From positions 1 to 7,922 of the forward strand of contig CAJMOI010000091.1 in assembly GCA_905215105.1 (NCBI GenBank): DNA of 7,922 nt, written 5' to 3'. Position 1 is the first letter of the stretch; each line of letters begins with the position of its first letter. Both the position numbers and the translations under genes were made by a program. Below the pieces are notes generated by a model. The model searched no databases. It was not told the DNA's origin and saw nothing but the letters and a program-made list of their open reading frames with translations. This DNA comes from an uncultured bacterium. GTDB taxonomy: Bacteria; Bacillota; Clostridia; Oscillospirales; Acutalibacteraceae. This document shows, in pieces, positions 1-6,312 of this stretch.

Positions 1-68
1 GGTACAGGGGAAGCGTTTCCAGCTTTCCTTTCGTGCAGACCCTTTTCCACAGTCAGGAGGACCTGAAA
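1..68. other. Upstream flank, possible tail of a preceding plus-strand gene
   Basis: All three plus-strand frames are open through about position 63, so no frame can be chosen from this fragment alone. One frame stops with TGA at 64-66, two bases before the ATG of the next gene. That would be a typical tight operon junction with the ribosome binding site inside the end of the upstream gene. The stretch shows no convincing promoter or terminator, so the transglutaminase-like gene may be transcribed from further upstream. Confidence 0.25.
55..60 (+). promoter_or_regulatory. Ribosome binding site that fixes the start of the transglutaminase-like gene
   Basis: AGGAGG at 55-60 lies 8 nt before the ATG at 69. 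This favours the ATG over the in-frame GTG at 33, which has no recognisable Shine-Dalgarno sequence in front of it. Confidence 0.85.
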
Positions 69-2645
69 ATGGAATCATTATTTACCCCGCAGGAGTGGGA
101 AACCACGCAAATCCGTTGCCGTCAGGCGCTGGAACGCTGTCCGGCGCGCCGGGAAGAAATCGAGCAGCTTCTTTCGTCTCTGGAAGAAGAGGAGAGACAG
201 GCCCTGTGCTTTGTAGTGGGCAGTATGCCTCTCAGTGACCTGATCTCCGCCGATCTTTCAGTGATTGCCGGAGAAGTACGCCACGCCCTTTGGACACGCC
301 GTACCCTTCCCTATGGTGGGAGCATTCCCGCAGGGTTGTTCCGCAATTATGTCCTGTTTTACCGGGTAAATAATGAAGCCATTGAACCCCATCGGAAAGC
401 CTTCTGTGACGAGCTGTTTCCCCGGATTCAAGGGAAAACCATGGAAGAAGCCGCACTGGAAGTCAATTACTGGTGTTATGAAAAGGCCACCTATCAGGCC
501 ACTGATGACCGCACCGCATCCCCTATGACGGTGCTTCGCCGGGGATATGGACGGTGCGGAGAGGAATCCACCCTGACGGTGGAGGCCATGCGCAGTGTGG
601 GAATTCCGGCCCGGCAGTGCTATGCGCCCCGGTGGGCTCACTGTGACGATAACCACGCCTGGGTGGAAGTCTGGAACGGAGACGGATGGCATTATCTGGG
701 GGCCTGTGAGCCGGAGCCGGTGTTGGATAAAGGCTGGTTTACTTCCGCCGCTTCCCGGGCAGTGCTGGTTCATTCTCGGGCCTTTTCTCCCATGGTTCCG
801 GGAGAAGAAATGGTGGAACAGACGCCAATATATACTACAGTAAACAATATTTCTGTGTACGCGCCTGCCTGCCGTCTGCGGGTTCTGGTCACGCTGGGCG
901 GAAAGCCCCTGTCCGGAGCCCGAGTGCGGTTTGAGCTGCTCAACTATGCAGAGCTGTATCCTCTTCATACGGCCGTGACGGGAGAGGACGGCACGGTGGA
1001 ATTGCTGGCGGGAAAAGGCTCCCTGTATCTTCATGTCAGTCAGAATGGAAAATACTGCAACCGGCTGGTGGACTTGCGAAAGGAAAGCGCGGTGACGGTT
1101 TCCATGGACGAGGCCGTTTTTGCGGGAAATGGCGTGGAGGAATTCGAGATGGTCCCTCCGGAAGAGAGAATTCCCGAAACGGCGGCGGTTTCACCGGAAC
1201 TGGAAGCTCTGCACGAGAAGCGCCTGCTTCACTGTGAAACGCTGCGGCGAGAGCGGGAGGCAGATTGGTATACCGAGGAAACCGCCAGGGCAGAGCTGCA
1301 AGGACGGGGCGGAGAAGAATTTGTCCGGGTACTTGTGTGCAGCCGGGGAAATTTCCCGGAGATAGCGGCTTTTCTGCATGACAGCCGTTTTTCCGACGAG
1401 GAAAAGTCCCAGCTGTTTTCTACCCTCAGAGAAAAGGATTTTGTGGACAGTACGGCGGCTGTGTTGGCGGAATATCTGGAATGTTCCAAGGAATACCGGC
1501 AGAAGGTTTCTCCCGCTCTGTATGCAGAAGGGGTTCTATCTCCAAGAATCCACAATGAAATGATTTTGCCTGTGCGCCGGAAAATTCAGCGCTTTTTTGC
1601 CGAAAAGGGAATTTCGTTCCCCAATGCCTGTGAAGTTGCCCTGTATCTAAAGCGGCATATTCGGCTGCTGGACGGTTTTGACTACAGCGATGTCGTGGCA
1701 GATCCCAGCGCTGTGCTGCAGTGCGGGGTCTGTGGTTCCCATTCTCTGAAGCTCACTTATGTGGCCGTGTGCCGGGCTTTGGGATTTCCGGCCCGGCTGA
1801 ATCCTGCAACCGGTGTGCCGGAATACGGAGAAGGGGACCGATTCCTGTCTTTGCCGGCGGGAAAAGCGCTGACCGTCGATGCCGGGGAGGCGGGTTCTGG
1901 AGAAACCGGACTTCTGACACTGGTGAACAAAAGCGGTCGGGAGATGAACTATTTTGAACAGTATTCCGTGGCTCGTCTGCTGGACGGTGTGTACCAGTCT
2001 CTGACTCTGTGGGGAGACGTGCTGAAAGACCGGCAGACTCTGTCTGTGGAGGCCGGAGATTACCGTATTCTGACCAGCGCACGCCAGATTGACGGTTCGG
2101 TTTTGGTGCGGGCCTATTACCCCCGGGTAGAAGCAGGAGAGGAAACCGTGCTGCCCATCGCCCTGCGTCCCGACCGGATTTTGGAAAAGCTTCGGTTTGC
2201 TTCCCTGCCTTTGCCCGATTTGGAATCTATGGGAGAGAAAACGCAGTCTTTGTGGAGTGGACGGGCGTTTCTGCTGGCTTTTGTGGAACCGGGAAAAGAA
2301 CCCACAGAGCATTTGCTGAATGAGTTGATTGCCCTGCGGGACCGGTATCAGCAGCGGAAAATTCCGGTGGCTTTTGTTCTGTTTGACAAAAAGGCCGCGG
2401 AAAATCCCCGGTTGCAGCAAGCCATAAACGTGCTTCCGGAAACCCGGCTGTTTTTCTGTGGAGACCGGGGAGAACTGCATTCCCTGCGGAGAGCGCTTCA
2501 TGTGGGAGATGAGCGGCTGCCGCTGGCCATTGCAGTGGACCAATCCGGACGGGGATTGTTTGCCTTTGCCAATTATCATGTGGGGGCGGCGGGAACGCTG
2601 CTGGATATATTAAAAGCGGTATCGGACAAGGAAAAGGAGAAATGA
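69..2645 (+). CDS. Multidomain transglutaminase-like protein with a C-terminal thioredoxin-like region
   Basis: The protein is 858 aa with no signal peptide or membrane segment, so it is probably cytoplasmic. Residues about 120-235 form a transglutaminase/cysteine-protease-like core. The nucleophile is probably Cys163 in GRCGEES, the His is His196 in DNHAWVEVW, and the third acidic position falls in the GACEPEP stretch (Glu214 or Glu216). Residues about 265-345 look like a beta-sandwich of the carboxypeptidase-regulatory type (GKPLSGARVRFELLN, then a GEDGTVEL turn). A charged helical stretch follows (about 375-480). A second transglutaminase-like motif around Cys555 (CGVCGSHS, then ALGFPARLNP) has no following HAW motif and looks catalytically incomplete. 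The last 130 residues resemble a thioredoxin fold (FLLAFVEP at about 733, cis-Pro-like LPLAIAVDQSG at about 817) without CxxC. Two-domain transglutaminase-like proteins of this build occur in gut Firmicutes and Bacteroidetes; their substrate is unknown to me. Whether it acts as peptidase, amidase or cross-linker cannot be read from the sequence. It is probably co-transcribed with the oxidoreductase that overlaps its stop codon. Confidence 0.85.
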   Translation: MESLFTPQEWETTQIRCRQALERCPARREEIEQLLSSLEEEERQALCFVVGSMPLSDLISADLSVIAGEVRHALWTRRTLPYGGSIPAGLFRNYVLFYRVNNEAIEPHRKAFCDELFPRIQGKTMEEAALEVNYWCYEKATYQATDDRTASPMTVLRRGYGRCGEESTLTVEAMRSVGIPARQCYAPRWAHCDDNHAWVEVWNGDGWHYLGACEPEPVLDKGWFTSAASRAVLVHSRAFSPMVPGEEMVEQTPIYTTVNNISVYAPACRLRVLVTLGGKPLSGARVRFELLNYAELYPLHTAVTGEDGTVELLAGKGSLYLHVSQNGKYCNRLVDLRKESAVTVSMDEAVFAGNGVEEFEMVPPEERIPETAAVSPELEALHEKRLLHCETLRREREADWYTEETARAELQGRGGEEFVRVLVCSRGNFPEIAAFLHDSRFSDEEKSQLFSTLREKDFVDSTAAVLAEYLECSKEYRQKVSPALYAEGVLSPRIHNEMILPVRRKIQRFFAEKGISFPNACEVALYLKRHIRLLDGFDYSDVVADPSAVLQCGVCGSHSLKLTYVAVCRALGFPARLNPATGVPEYGEGDRFLSLPAGKALTVDAGEAGSGETGLLTLVNKSGREMNYFEQYSVARLLDGVYQSLTLWGDVLKDRQTLSVEAGDYRILTSARQIDGSVLVRAYYPRVEAGEETVLPIALRPDRILEKLRFASLPLPDLESMGEKTQSLWSGRAFLLAFVEPGKEPTEHLLNELIALRDRYQQRKIPVAFVLFDKKAAENPRLQQAINVLPETRLFFCGDRGELHSLRRALHVGDERLPLAIAVDQSGRGLFAFANYHVGAAGTLLDILKAVSDKEKEK
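2632..2639 (+). promoter_or_regulatory. Ribosome binding site deciding between two starts of the oxidoreductase
   Basis: AAAAGGAG at 2632-2639 lies inside the last codons of the preceding gene. It is 2 nt from the ATG at 2642, which is too close, and 8 nt from the ATG at 2648, which is ideal. The second ATG is therefore the better start. Confidence 0.75.
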
Positions 2646-2647
2646 CC

Positions 2648-3637
2648 ATGATTCAGTACGCTATTATCGGAACGGGAAAAATTGTGCGCACCTTTCTGGA
2701 AGCAGCCGCAAAAGTGCCGGAATTGAAGCTCTTTGCTGTTTATTCCCGCAGTCTGGAAAAAGCCCGGGCTTTTGGAGCGGAATACGGCGCAGAGCGGTTT
2801 TATGATTCGCTGGAAGCGTTGGCAGCTGACCCGGAGGTACAGGCGGTTTATATTGCCAGCCCCAACTGTTGCCACTGTGACCAGTCCATCCGAATGATGG
2901 AGGCGGGCAAGCATGTGCTGTGTGAAAAGCCTGTGGCCTCCAATCTGGCGGAATATGAAAAAATGCTGGAAACTGCCCGCCGCTGCGGCGTGATTTTCTT
3001 TGAAGCCATGCGCTCGGTGTTTACGCCGGAAATGGCCGTCCTGGAAGAAACTCTGCCCCTGCTGGGAAAACTTCGTCAGGCCAGCTTCCAGTTCTGTCAG
3101 TACTCCTCCCGGTATGACAATTACCGGAACGGAATCATCGAAAATGCCTTCAAGCCGGAGCTTTCCAACGGTTCCCTGATGGACCTGGGCGTGTACTGTG
3201 TCCATCCCATGGTGCGGCTGTTTGGCCTTCCCAAAACTCTCCACGCAGACCCGGTCTTTTTGCCCAATGGGGTGGATGGCGCCGGTTCTGTCATTGCCGG
3301 ATATGGGGATATGCAGGTGCAGATGATGTATTCCAAAATTTGTGACAGCCACCTTCCCAGCGAAATTCAGGGCGAAAACGGCTCGTTGGTACTGGATAAA
3401 ATCGCCCAGCCTCAGAAAATGACTCTGTATCTTCGGGGACAGGAGCCGAAGGAACTGCCGGTGGTGAAATGCTCCAATAATATGGAGTATGAGGCAGCGC
3501 GCTGGGCCCAGTGGATGGAGGGGACCGCGCCGCAGCAGGAGCTGTTCCGGGTGCAGGAAGACTCTCGAATGGAAATGCAGGTGCTGGACGAGATTCGCCG
3601 TCTGGCAGACATTCATTTCCCGGCGGATGAAACTTGA
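2648..3637 (+). CDS. Gfo/Idh/MocA-family NAD(P)-dependent oxidoreductase
   Basis: This is a 329-aa soluble dehydrogenase, the normal length for the family. The N-terminus (MIQYAIIGTGKIV) carries the Gly-rich dinucleotide-binding turn of a Rossmann fold. The hallmark Glu-Lys-Pro motif sits at about 93-95 (HVLCEKPVASN), whose Lys normally takes part in catalysis and cofactor binding. The C-terminal alpha/beta domain has the conserved GSLMDLGVYCVHPM block, whose His is the usual candidate for proton transfer. The DLGVYCVHP form resembles the dihydrodiol-dehydrogenase/YrbE-type branch, which oxidises or reduces hydroxyl groups on sugars, cyclitols or related polyols. The actual substrate cannot be read from the sequence. 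An ATG at 2642 overlaps the upstream stop (ATGA), giving 331 aa if used, but the ribosome binding site spacing favours 2648. Either start implies translational coupling to the transglutaminase-like gene. A strong terminator follows 13 nt after the stop. Confidence 0.93.
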   Translation: MIQYAIIGTGKIVRTFLEAAAKVPELKLFAVYSRSLEKARAFGAEYGAERFYDSLEALAADPEVQAVYIASPNCCHCDQSIRMMEAGKHVLCEKPVASNLAEYEKMLETARRCGVIFFEAMRSVFTPEMAVLEETLPLLGKLRQASFQFCQYSSRYDNYRNGIIENAFKPELSNGSLMDLGVYCVHPMVRLFGLPKTLHADPVFLPNGVDGAGSVIAGYGDMQVQMMYSKICDSHLPSEIQGENGSLVLDKIAQPQKMTLYLRGQEPKELPVVKCSNNMEYEAARWAQWMEGTAPQQELFRVQEDSRMEMQVLDEIRRLADIHFPADET

Positions 3638-3650
3638 ATGATAAGCAGAA

Positions 3651-3695
3651 CCGCCTGCCTTACCGCAAAATGCGGCAGGGCAGGCGGCTTTTTTT
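3651..3695 (+). terminator. Rho-independent terminator closing the transglutaminase/oxidoreductase operon
   Basis: A perfect 9-bp outer stem (CCGCCTGCC at 3651-3659 with GGCAGGCGG at 3679-3687) encloses a second perfect stem (CCGCA 3663-3667 with TGCGG 3671-3675, loop AAA). Seven T residues follow at 3689-3695. On the minus strand the hairpin is followed by a poor U tract, so it is primarily a plus-strand terminator. The stop codon of the convergent minus-strand gene (3694-3696) lies inside this T run. Confidence 0.93.
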
Positions 3696-5574
3696 ATGGG
3701 AATAGAAGGGACATCTGTTTGACGGAGAGATAAGGGCTGCCGATGAGGGAAGCGCCCTGTTCCAGCGCCGTGAAAATCTCACTGGCCGTGCGGCAGGAAA
3801 ACACACAGATCTTTAAAGAGCTGGCGGACAGTTCTAATGCAGTTTCCCTGTCATAAGCTTCCCACGGAATGGAAACCCAGCTGATTTTCTGCTTTTTGCA
3901 GAAGTTCGAGACGGACTTGACGGTGATGTTGTATTTTTCCCGGGTTTCCCGATGTGGATAATAGAACATCAGGGAAAAGGGGAGTCCTGTGTCCCGGAAA
4001 CATTCCACATCATAGCGGGTCTGTAACCGGACCATGCAGAATTTCCAGCAGTCCGGAAAACGTTTGAAAAGGTCTCCCAGTATGGAGGCATACTGGGGAA
4101 TCAGCTCTTTGGAAGGCTTGCCGATATCCAGAATCAGCCGCCGTTTTTTGCCCGGTTTCAGGGTTTCCAGCAGCGTTTCCAAATCGGTGACGGGATAGTG
4201 CCCGTCGTAATAGCGGCATTGCAGAAAGGCTTCATAGGGCATTCCGGTTTTGTCATAGGTTCCCGGAGAAATCCCCAGCTTTTCATAGGTCTTGTCCGAC
4301 CAGCCATTGACACAAACTGCTTTTCCGTCAGTGGTTAGACGCACATCCGCTTCCAGATACTGAAACCCGCCGTCCAGCGTTTCCTGTAAGGTAACGGGGG
4401 AATTCATACCGGAATATTGCAGGCGATAGCCGCCCAGGGCCGGGGCCAGCAGCCTGTCTTTCCATTGATGGACAGGAGCGATGTCCCCTTTGGCCTTTTC
4501 AGCCGCTTTTCCATACCGCCGGACAAAACGTTTTAAAGGACGGTACACGCTGTTTCGGAAAAACCATCCTTTTTGCCGGACGCCCTGCTTCAAGCTACTT
4601 TCCAGACAGTCGGCAATTTCCCTGGCGGTAAAGTGTTCTGTGGTGAGAAAACGTTCCGGATAGCCGATAGATTTTCCCCAGAAGGTAAGTTTATCGTTCC
4701 ATACCAGCCCGACACTGGGGATACCCAGAGAATAAGCGATGATATTAGCGTGCATCCGGCAGGCCACAACACCCCGGAAAGAAGCGATGGTTTCCACCAG
4801 TTCCCGGCTTTCGGTGGGGCGGGGCACCAGATAGCGGTCTTTTTCCGCGCTTTTTCCCATGGCGTCCAACACTTCCAGCGCGAAATCAAAATCCGATTTC
4901 AGGCCATTGACAAACAGCTTCCAGCCATATCCACGGCTTTCCAGTTCCCGGATGAGGGAGCACCACATGTCCAGCTGAAATTCCCGGGTAATCTGCGGGA
5001 AATCATGGTCTTCAAAAATCCGATGGCGGACAATTCCCAAACCAATGATGTTGGAATCAGCGGATTTTGAGATATCGTAAACAGTTTGCGTATAAACTGC
5101 CGGATCACAAACTTGATAACAGGGAGTATCCAGCCCTTCCAGATAACAGGTTTTCAGGGTGTCCAGATCATCCCGCACGGAAATCCCCTTGACACAGGGA
5201 TAGCGGAGCGCTTTTTTCAGCATTTGACAGCGTTCATCGGTTTCGTCATAGCCTTCCACGCCTACACCGGAGAAATAAACCGGAATATTCCGTTCCTGTG
5301 CTTTTTCCAGTATGTGCGCAATGTAAAAATAAAATTTTTCCCGCTTGAATTTGATGATTCCGCCGCCGTCAAAAACAATCAGGTCCGCCGCAGAAATCAT
5401 GGCATCGTCTTCGGAATAGAAATTATAATGGTGAATGACATATTGTTCCCGGGAGGAACGGGGAAGGGCGCGCTGTAACAAAGCATAGGTATTGTCTGCA
5501 ATGACGGTGTCGCCAAAATTGCGGTTGACGATTTCCACCAGCAGAATGTTGATTTTAGAATGGATCGAATTCAT
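3694..5574 (-). CDS. Polysaccharide pyruvyl transferase fused to a degenerate GDPD-like domain
   Basis: The protein is 626 aa with no signal peptide or obvious membrane span. Residues about 8-330 fit the polysaccharide pyruvyl transferase family, which moves pyruvate from phosphoenolpyruvate onto sugars of surface polymers as a ketal. Matching blocks are NFGDTVI (19-25), the glycine-rich FDGGG (68-72), SGVGVEG (102-108), SVRDDLD (132-138), CDPA (156-159) and CRMHANIIAYSLGIPSVGL (272-290) with the conserved RxHA His at 275. A basic linker (about 335-360) leads to a glycerophosphodiester-phosphodiesterase/PI-PLC-like barrel (about 374-626): ALGGY, MNSP, LEADVRLTTDG (407-417) and LILDIGKP (480-487). 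The acidic metal-ligand positions (Glu408, Asp410, Asp483) are kept. The two positions normally occupied by catalytic His appear to be Pro378 (APALGG, where relatives have AHALGG) and Asn423 (VNGWSD, where relatives have HDW). The C-terminal half is therefore probably non-catalytic and may bind a phosphoglycerol- or inositol-phosphate-like ligand. AGGAGGG (complement of 5585-5591), 10 nt upstream, supports the start. Pyruvyl transferase assignment is fairly sure; GDPD-like assignment is moderate. Confidence 0.85.
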   Translation of the reverse strand: MNSIHSKINILLVEIVNRNFGDTVIADNTYALLQRALPRSSREQYVIHHYNFYSEDDAMISAADLIVFDGGGIIKFKREKFYFYIAHILEKAQERNIPVYFSGVGVEGYDETDERCQMLKKALRYPCVKGISVRDDLDTLKTCYLEGLDTPCYQVCDPAVYTQTVYDISKSADSNIIGLGIVRHRIFEDHDFPQITREFQLDMWCSLIRELESRGYGWKLFVNGLKSDFDFALEVLDAMGKSAEKDRYLVPRPTESRELVETIASFRGVVACRMHANIIAYSLGIPSVGLVWNDKLTFWGKSIGYPERFLTTEHFTAREIADCLESSLKQGVRQKGWFFRNSVYRPLKRFVRRYGKAAEKAKGDIAPVHQWKDRLLAPALGGYRLQYSGMNSPVTLQETLDGGFQYLEADVRLTTDGKAVCVNGWSDKTYEKLGISPGTYDKTGMPYEAFLQCRYYDGHYPVTDLETLLETLKPGKKRRLILDIGKPSKELIPQYASILGDLFKRFPDCWKFCMVRLQTRYDVECFRDTGLPFSLMFYYPHRETREKYNITVKSVSNFCKKQKISWVSIPWEAYDRETALELSASSLKICVFSCRTASEIFTALEQGASLIGSPYLSVKQMSLLFP

Positions 5575-5599
5575 AAAGGCGCAGCCCTCCTGACAGTAG

Positions 5600-5611
5600 T
5601 TAAAATTTTAA
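5600..5611. promoter_or_regulatory. 12-bp perfect AT palindrome in the leader of the pyruvyl transferase gene
   Basis: TTAAAATTTTAA reads identically on both strands. It sits between the -10 box and the ribosome binding site of the minus-strand gene, about 7-18 nt downstream of the expected transcription start. That is a plausible repressor operator position, but an AT-rich palindrome of this length can also occur by chance. Confidence 0.25.
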
Positions 5612-5624
5612 GATGATTTCTTTT

Positions 5625-5653
5625 ATTATATCGAGACAAAAAAGAATTTTCAA
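5625..5653 (-). promoter_or_regulatory. Housekeeping sigma-A promoter for the pyruvyl transferase fusion gene
   Basis: Read on the minus strand, TTGAAA (complement of 5648-5653) is separated by exactly 17 bp from a perfect TATAAT (complement of 5625-5630). Transcription would start near 5618, giving a leader of about 44 nt to the ATG at 5574. The near-consensus match suggests steady housekeeping expression unless a repressor intervenes. Confidence 0.8.
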
Positions 5654-5693
5654 TCAGAAAAAGGCAAAGCATTGGTGTTTTTTTCGCAGTTTG

Positions 5694-5725
5694 CGTCACC
5701 TTTTGAAAGGAACATCGAGTATAAC
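5694..5725 (+). promoter_or_regulatory. Candidate ECF-type, possibly autoregulated promoter of the sigma factor gene
   Basis: The spacing of hexamers here does not fit a housekeeping promoter: TTGCGT (5691-5696) is 23 bp and TTGAAA (5703-5708) only 11 bp from TATAAC (5720-5725). Instead, CGTCACCTTTT (5694-5704) followed by CATCGAGTATAAC (5713-5725) resembles the GTCACC-type -35 and CG-containing -10 elements often seen before clostridial ECF sigma genes that activate themselves. The match to that style is from memory, so this is inference. The short inverted repeat CCTTT-TG-AAAGG (5699-5710) overlaps it. Confidence 0.4.
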
Positions 5726-5751
5726 AAGTAGAGGGAAAAGGAGAGGTGAAA

Positions 5752-6312
5752 ATGGAAGATCGAGGAATTGTTGTTCTGTTTTTAGAGCGGAAGGAAGAGG
5801 GAATTTCCGAAGCGAGAAAAAAATATGGCCGGTATTTACATGCTATTGCTGGAAGGTTTCTGAATAGCAGGGAGGACATACAGGACGCTGTCAACGACGC
5901 CATGTTGGGCGCGTGGAACTCCATTCCACCTCATCAGCCGGAAAGCCTTGGGGGATATCTGGCCAAGCTAATCCGAAGAATCTGCGTGGACAACCTTCGG
6001 AGAAATCACCGGAAAAAGCGCGGTGGCGGACAGGTGGAACTTTCCATGGAAGAGCTGTCAGACTGTCTTCCCGACAAACACGCAACGGAAGAACAGGTGG
6101 AATTCCAGTGTTTGAGCGAAAGTATCAACCGGTATCTCTGTTCCTTGCCGGAAACGCCCAGACAGGTATTTATCAGCCGGTATTTTTACACGGACTCCAT
6201 TCGGGAAATTGCTTCCAATTTCCACATGAGCAGCGACAGTGTAAAGAGTATGCTGTACCGAACGAGAAAAGGACTCAAGGCGTATTTGGAAACGGAGGGA
6301 TTTGCACTATGA
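5752..6312 (+). CDS. ECF-family RNA polymerase sigma factor
   Basis: This is a 186-aa sigma-70-family protein of extracytoplasmic-function size, with only regions 2 and 4. Region 2 (about 17-86) includes the core-binding and -10-recognition helices with REDIQDAVNDAMLGAWNSI (40-58) and IRRICVDNLRR (74-84). Region 4 (about 121-182) includes SLPETPRQVFISRYF and a helix-turn-helix at about 149-171 (SIREIASNFHMSSDSVKSML) for -35 recognition. The linker (87-120) is charged. The ATG at 5752 is chosen because GGAG at 5740-5743 is 8 nt away; the in-frame GTG at 5746 overlaps the Shine-Dalgarno region. The stop codon overlaps the ATG of the downstream membrane protein by 4 nt, the usual arrangement for a sigma/anti-sigma pair. 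It would direct RNA polymerase to a small regulon in response to an envelope or external signal; which signal is not visible here. Confidence 0.93.
   Translation: MEDRGIVVLFLERKEEGISEARKKYGRYLHAIAGRFLNSREDIQDAVNDAMLGAWNSIPPHQPESLGGYLAKLIRRICVDNLRRNHRKKRGGGQVELSMEELSDCLPDKHATEEQVEFQCLSESINRYLCSLPETPRQVFISRYFYTDSIREIASNFHMSSDSVKSMLYRTRKGLKAYLETEGFAL

Noticed and set aside
2..238. Plus-strand open frame 2 continuing from the window edge to a TGA at 236-238
   Set aside because: It would overlap the transglutaminase-like gene by about 170 bp. The Arg/Gly/Ser-rich translation after position 69 looks like an out-of-frame reading.
1647..2579. Long minus-strand open frame (310 codons) inside the transglutaminase-like gene
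   Set aside because: It is fully antisense to a well-supported gene, lacks recognisable motifs, and has low-complexity His/Gln/Pro-rich composition typical of a shadow frame.
2576..3616. Minus-strand open frame of 346 codons opposite the oxidoreductase
   Set aside because: The plus strand has clear Rossmann and EKP motifs across the same span. The minus frame is His/Phe-rich with no domain signature, so it is a codon-usage shadow.
5699..5710. Inverted repeat CCTTT-TG-AAAGG as a stand-alone operator
   Set aside because: The arms are only 5 bp and overlap the proposed -35 element. It is too short to call as a separate site.
5571..5924. Minus-strand open frame of 117 codons ending just upstream of the pyruvyl transferase gene
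   Set aside because: It crosses the promoter region and the 5' part of the sigma gene, has no ribosome binding site I can see, and its composition is Ser/Thr/Pro-rich without motifs.
5913..6308. In-frame plus-strand extension upstream of the membrane protein that would give a 451-aa product
   Set aside because: It overlaps the ECF sigma gene in another frame. The ATG at 6309 has a good ribosome binding site and the classic 4-nt overlap, and the added sequence has no recognisable content.
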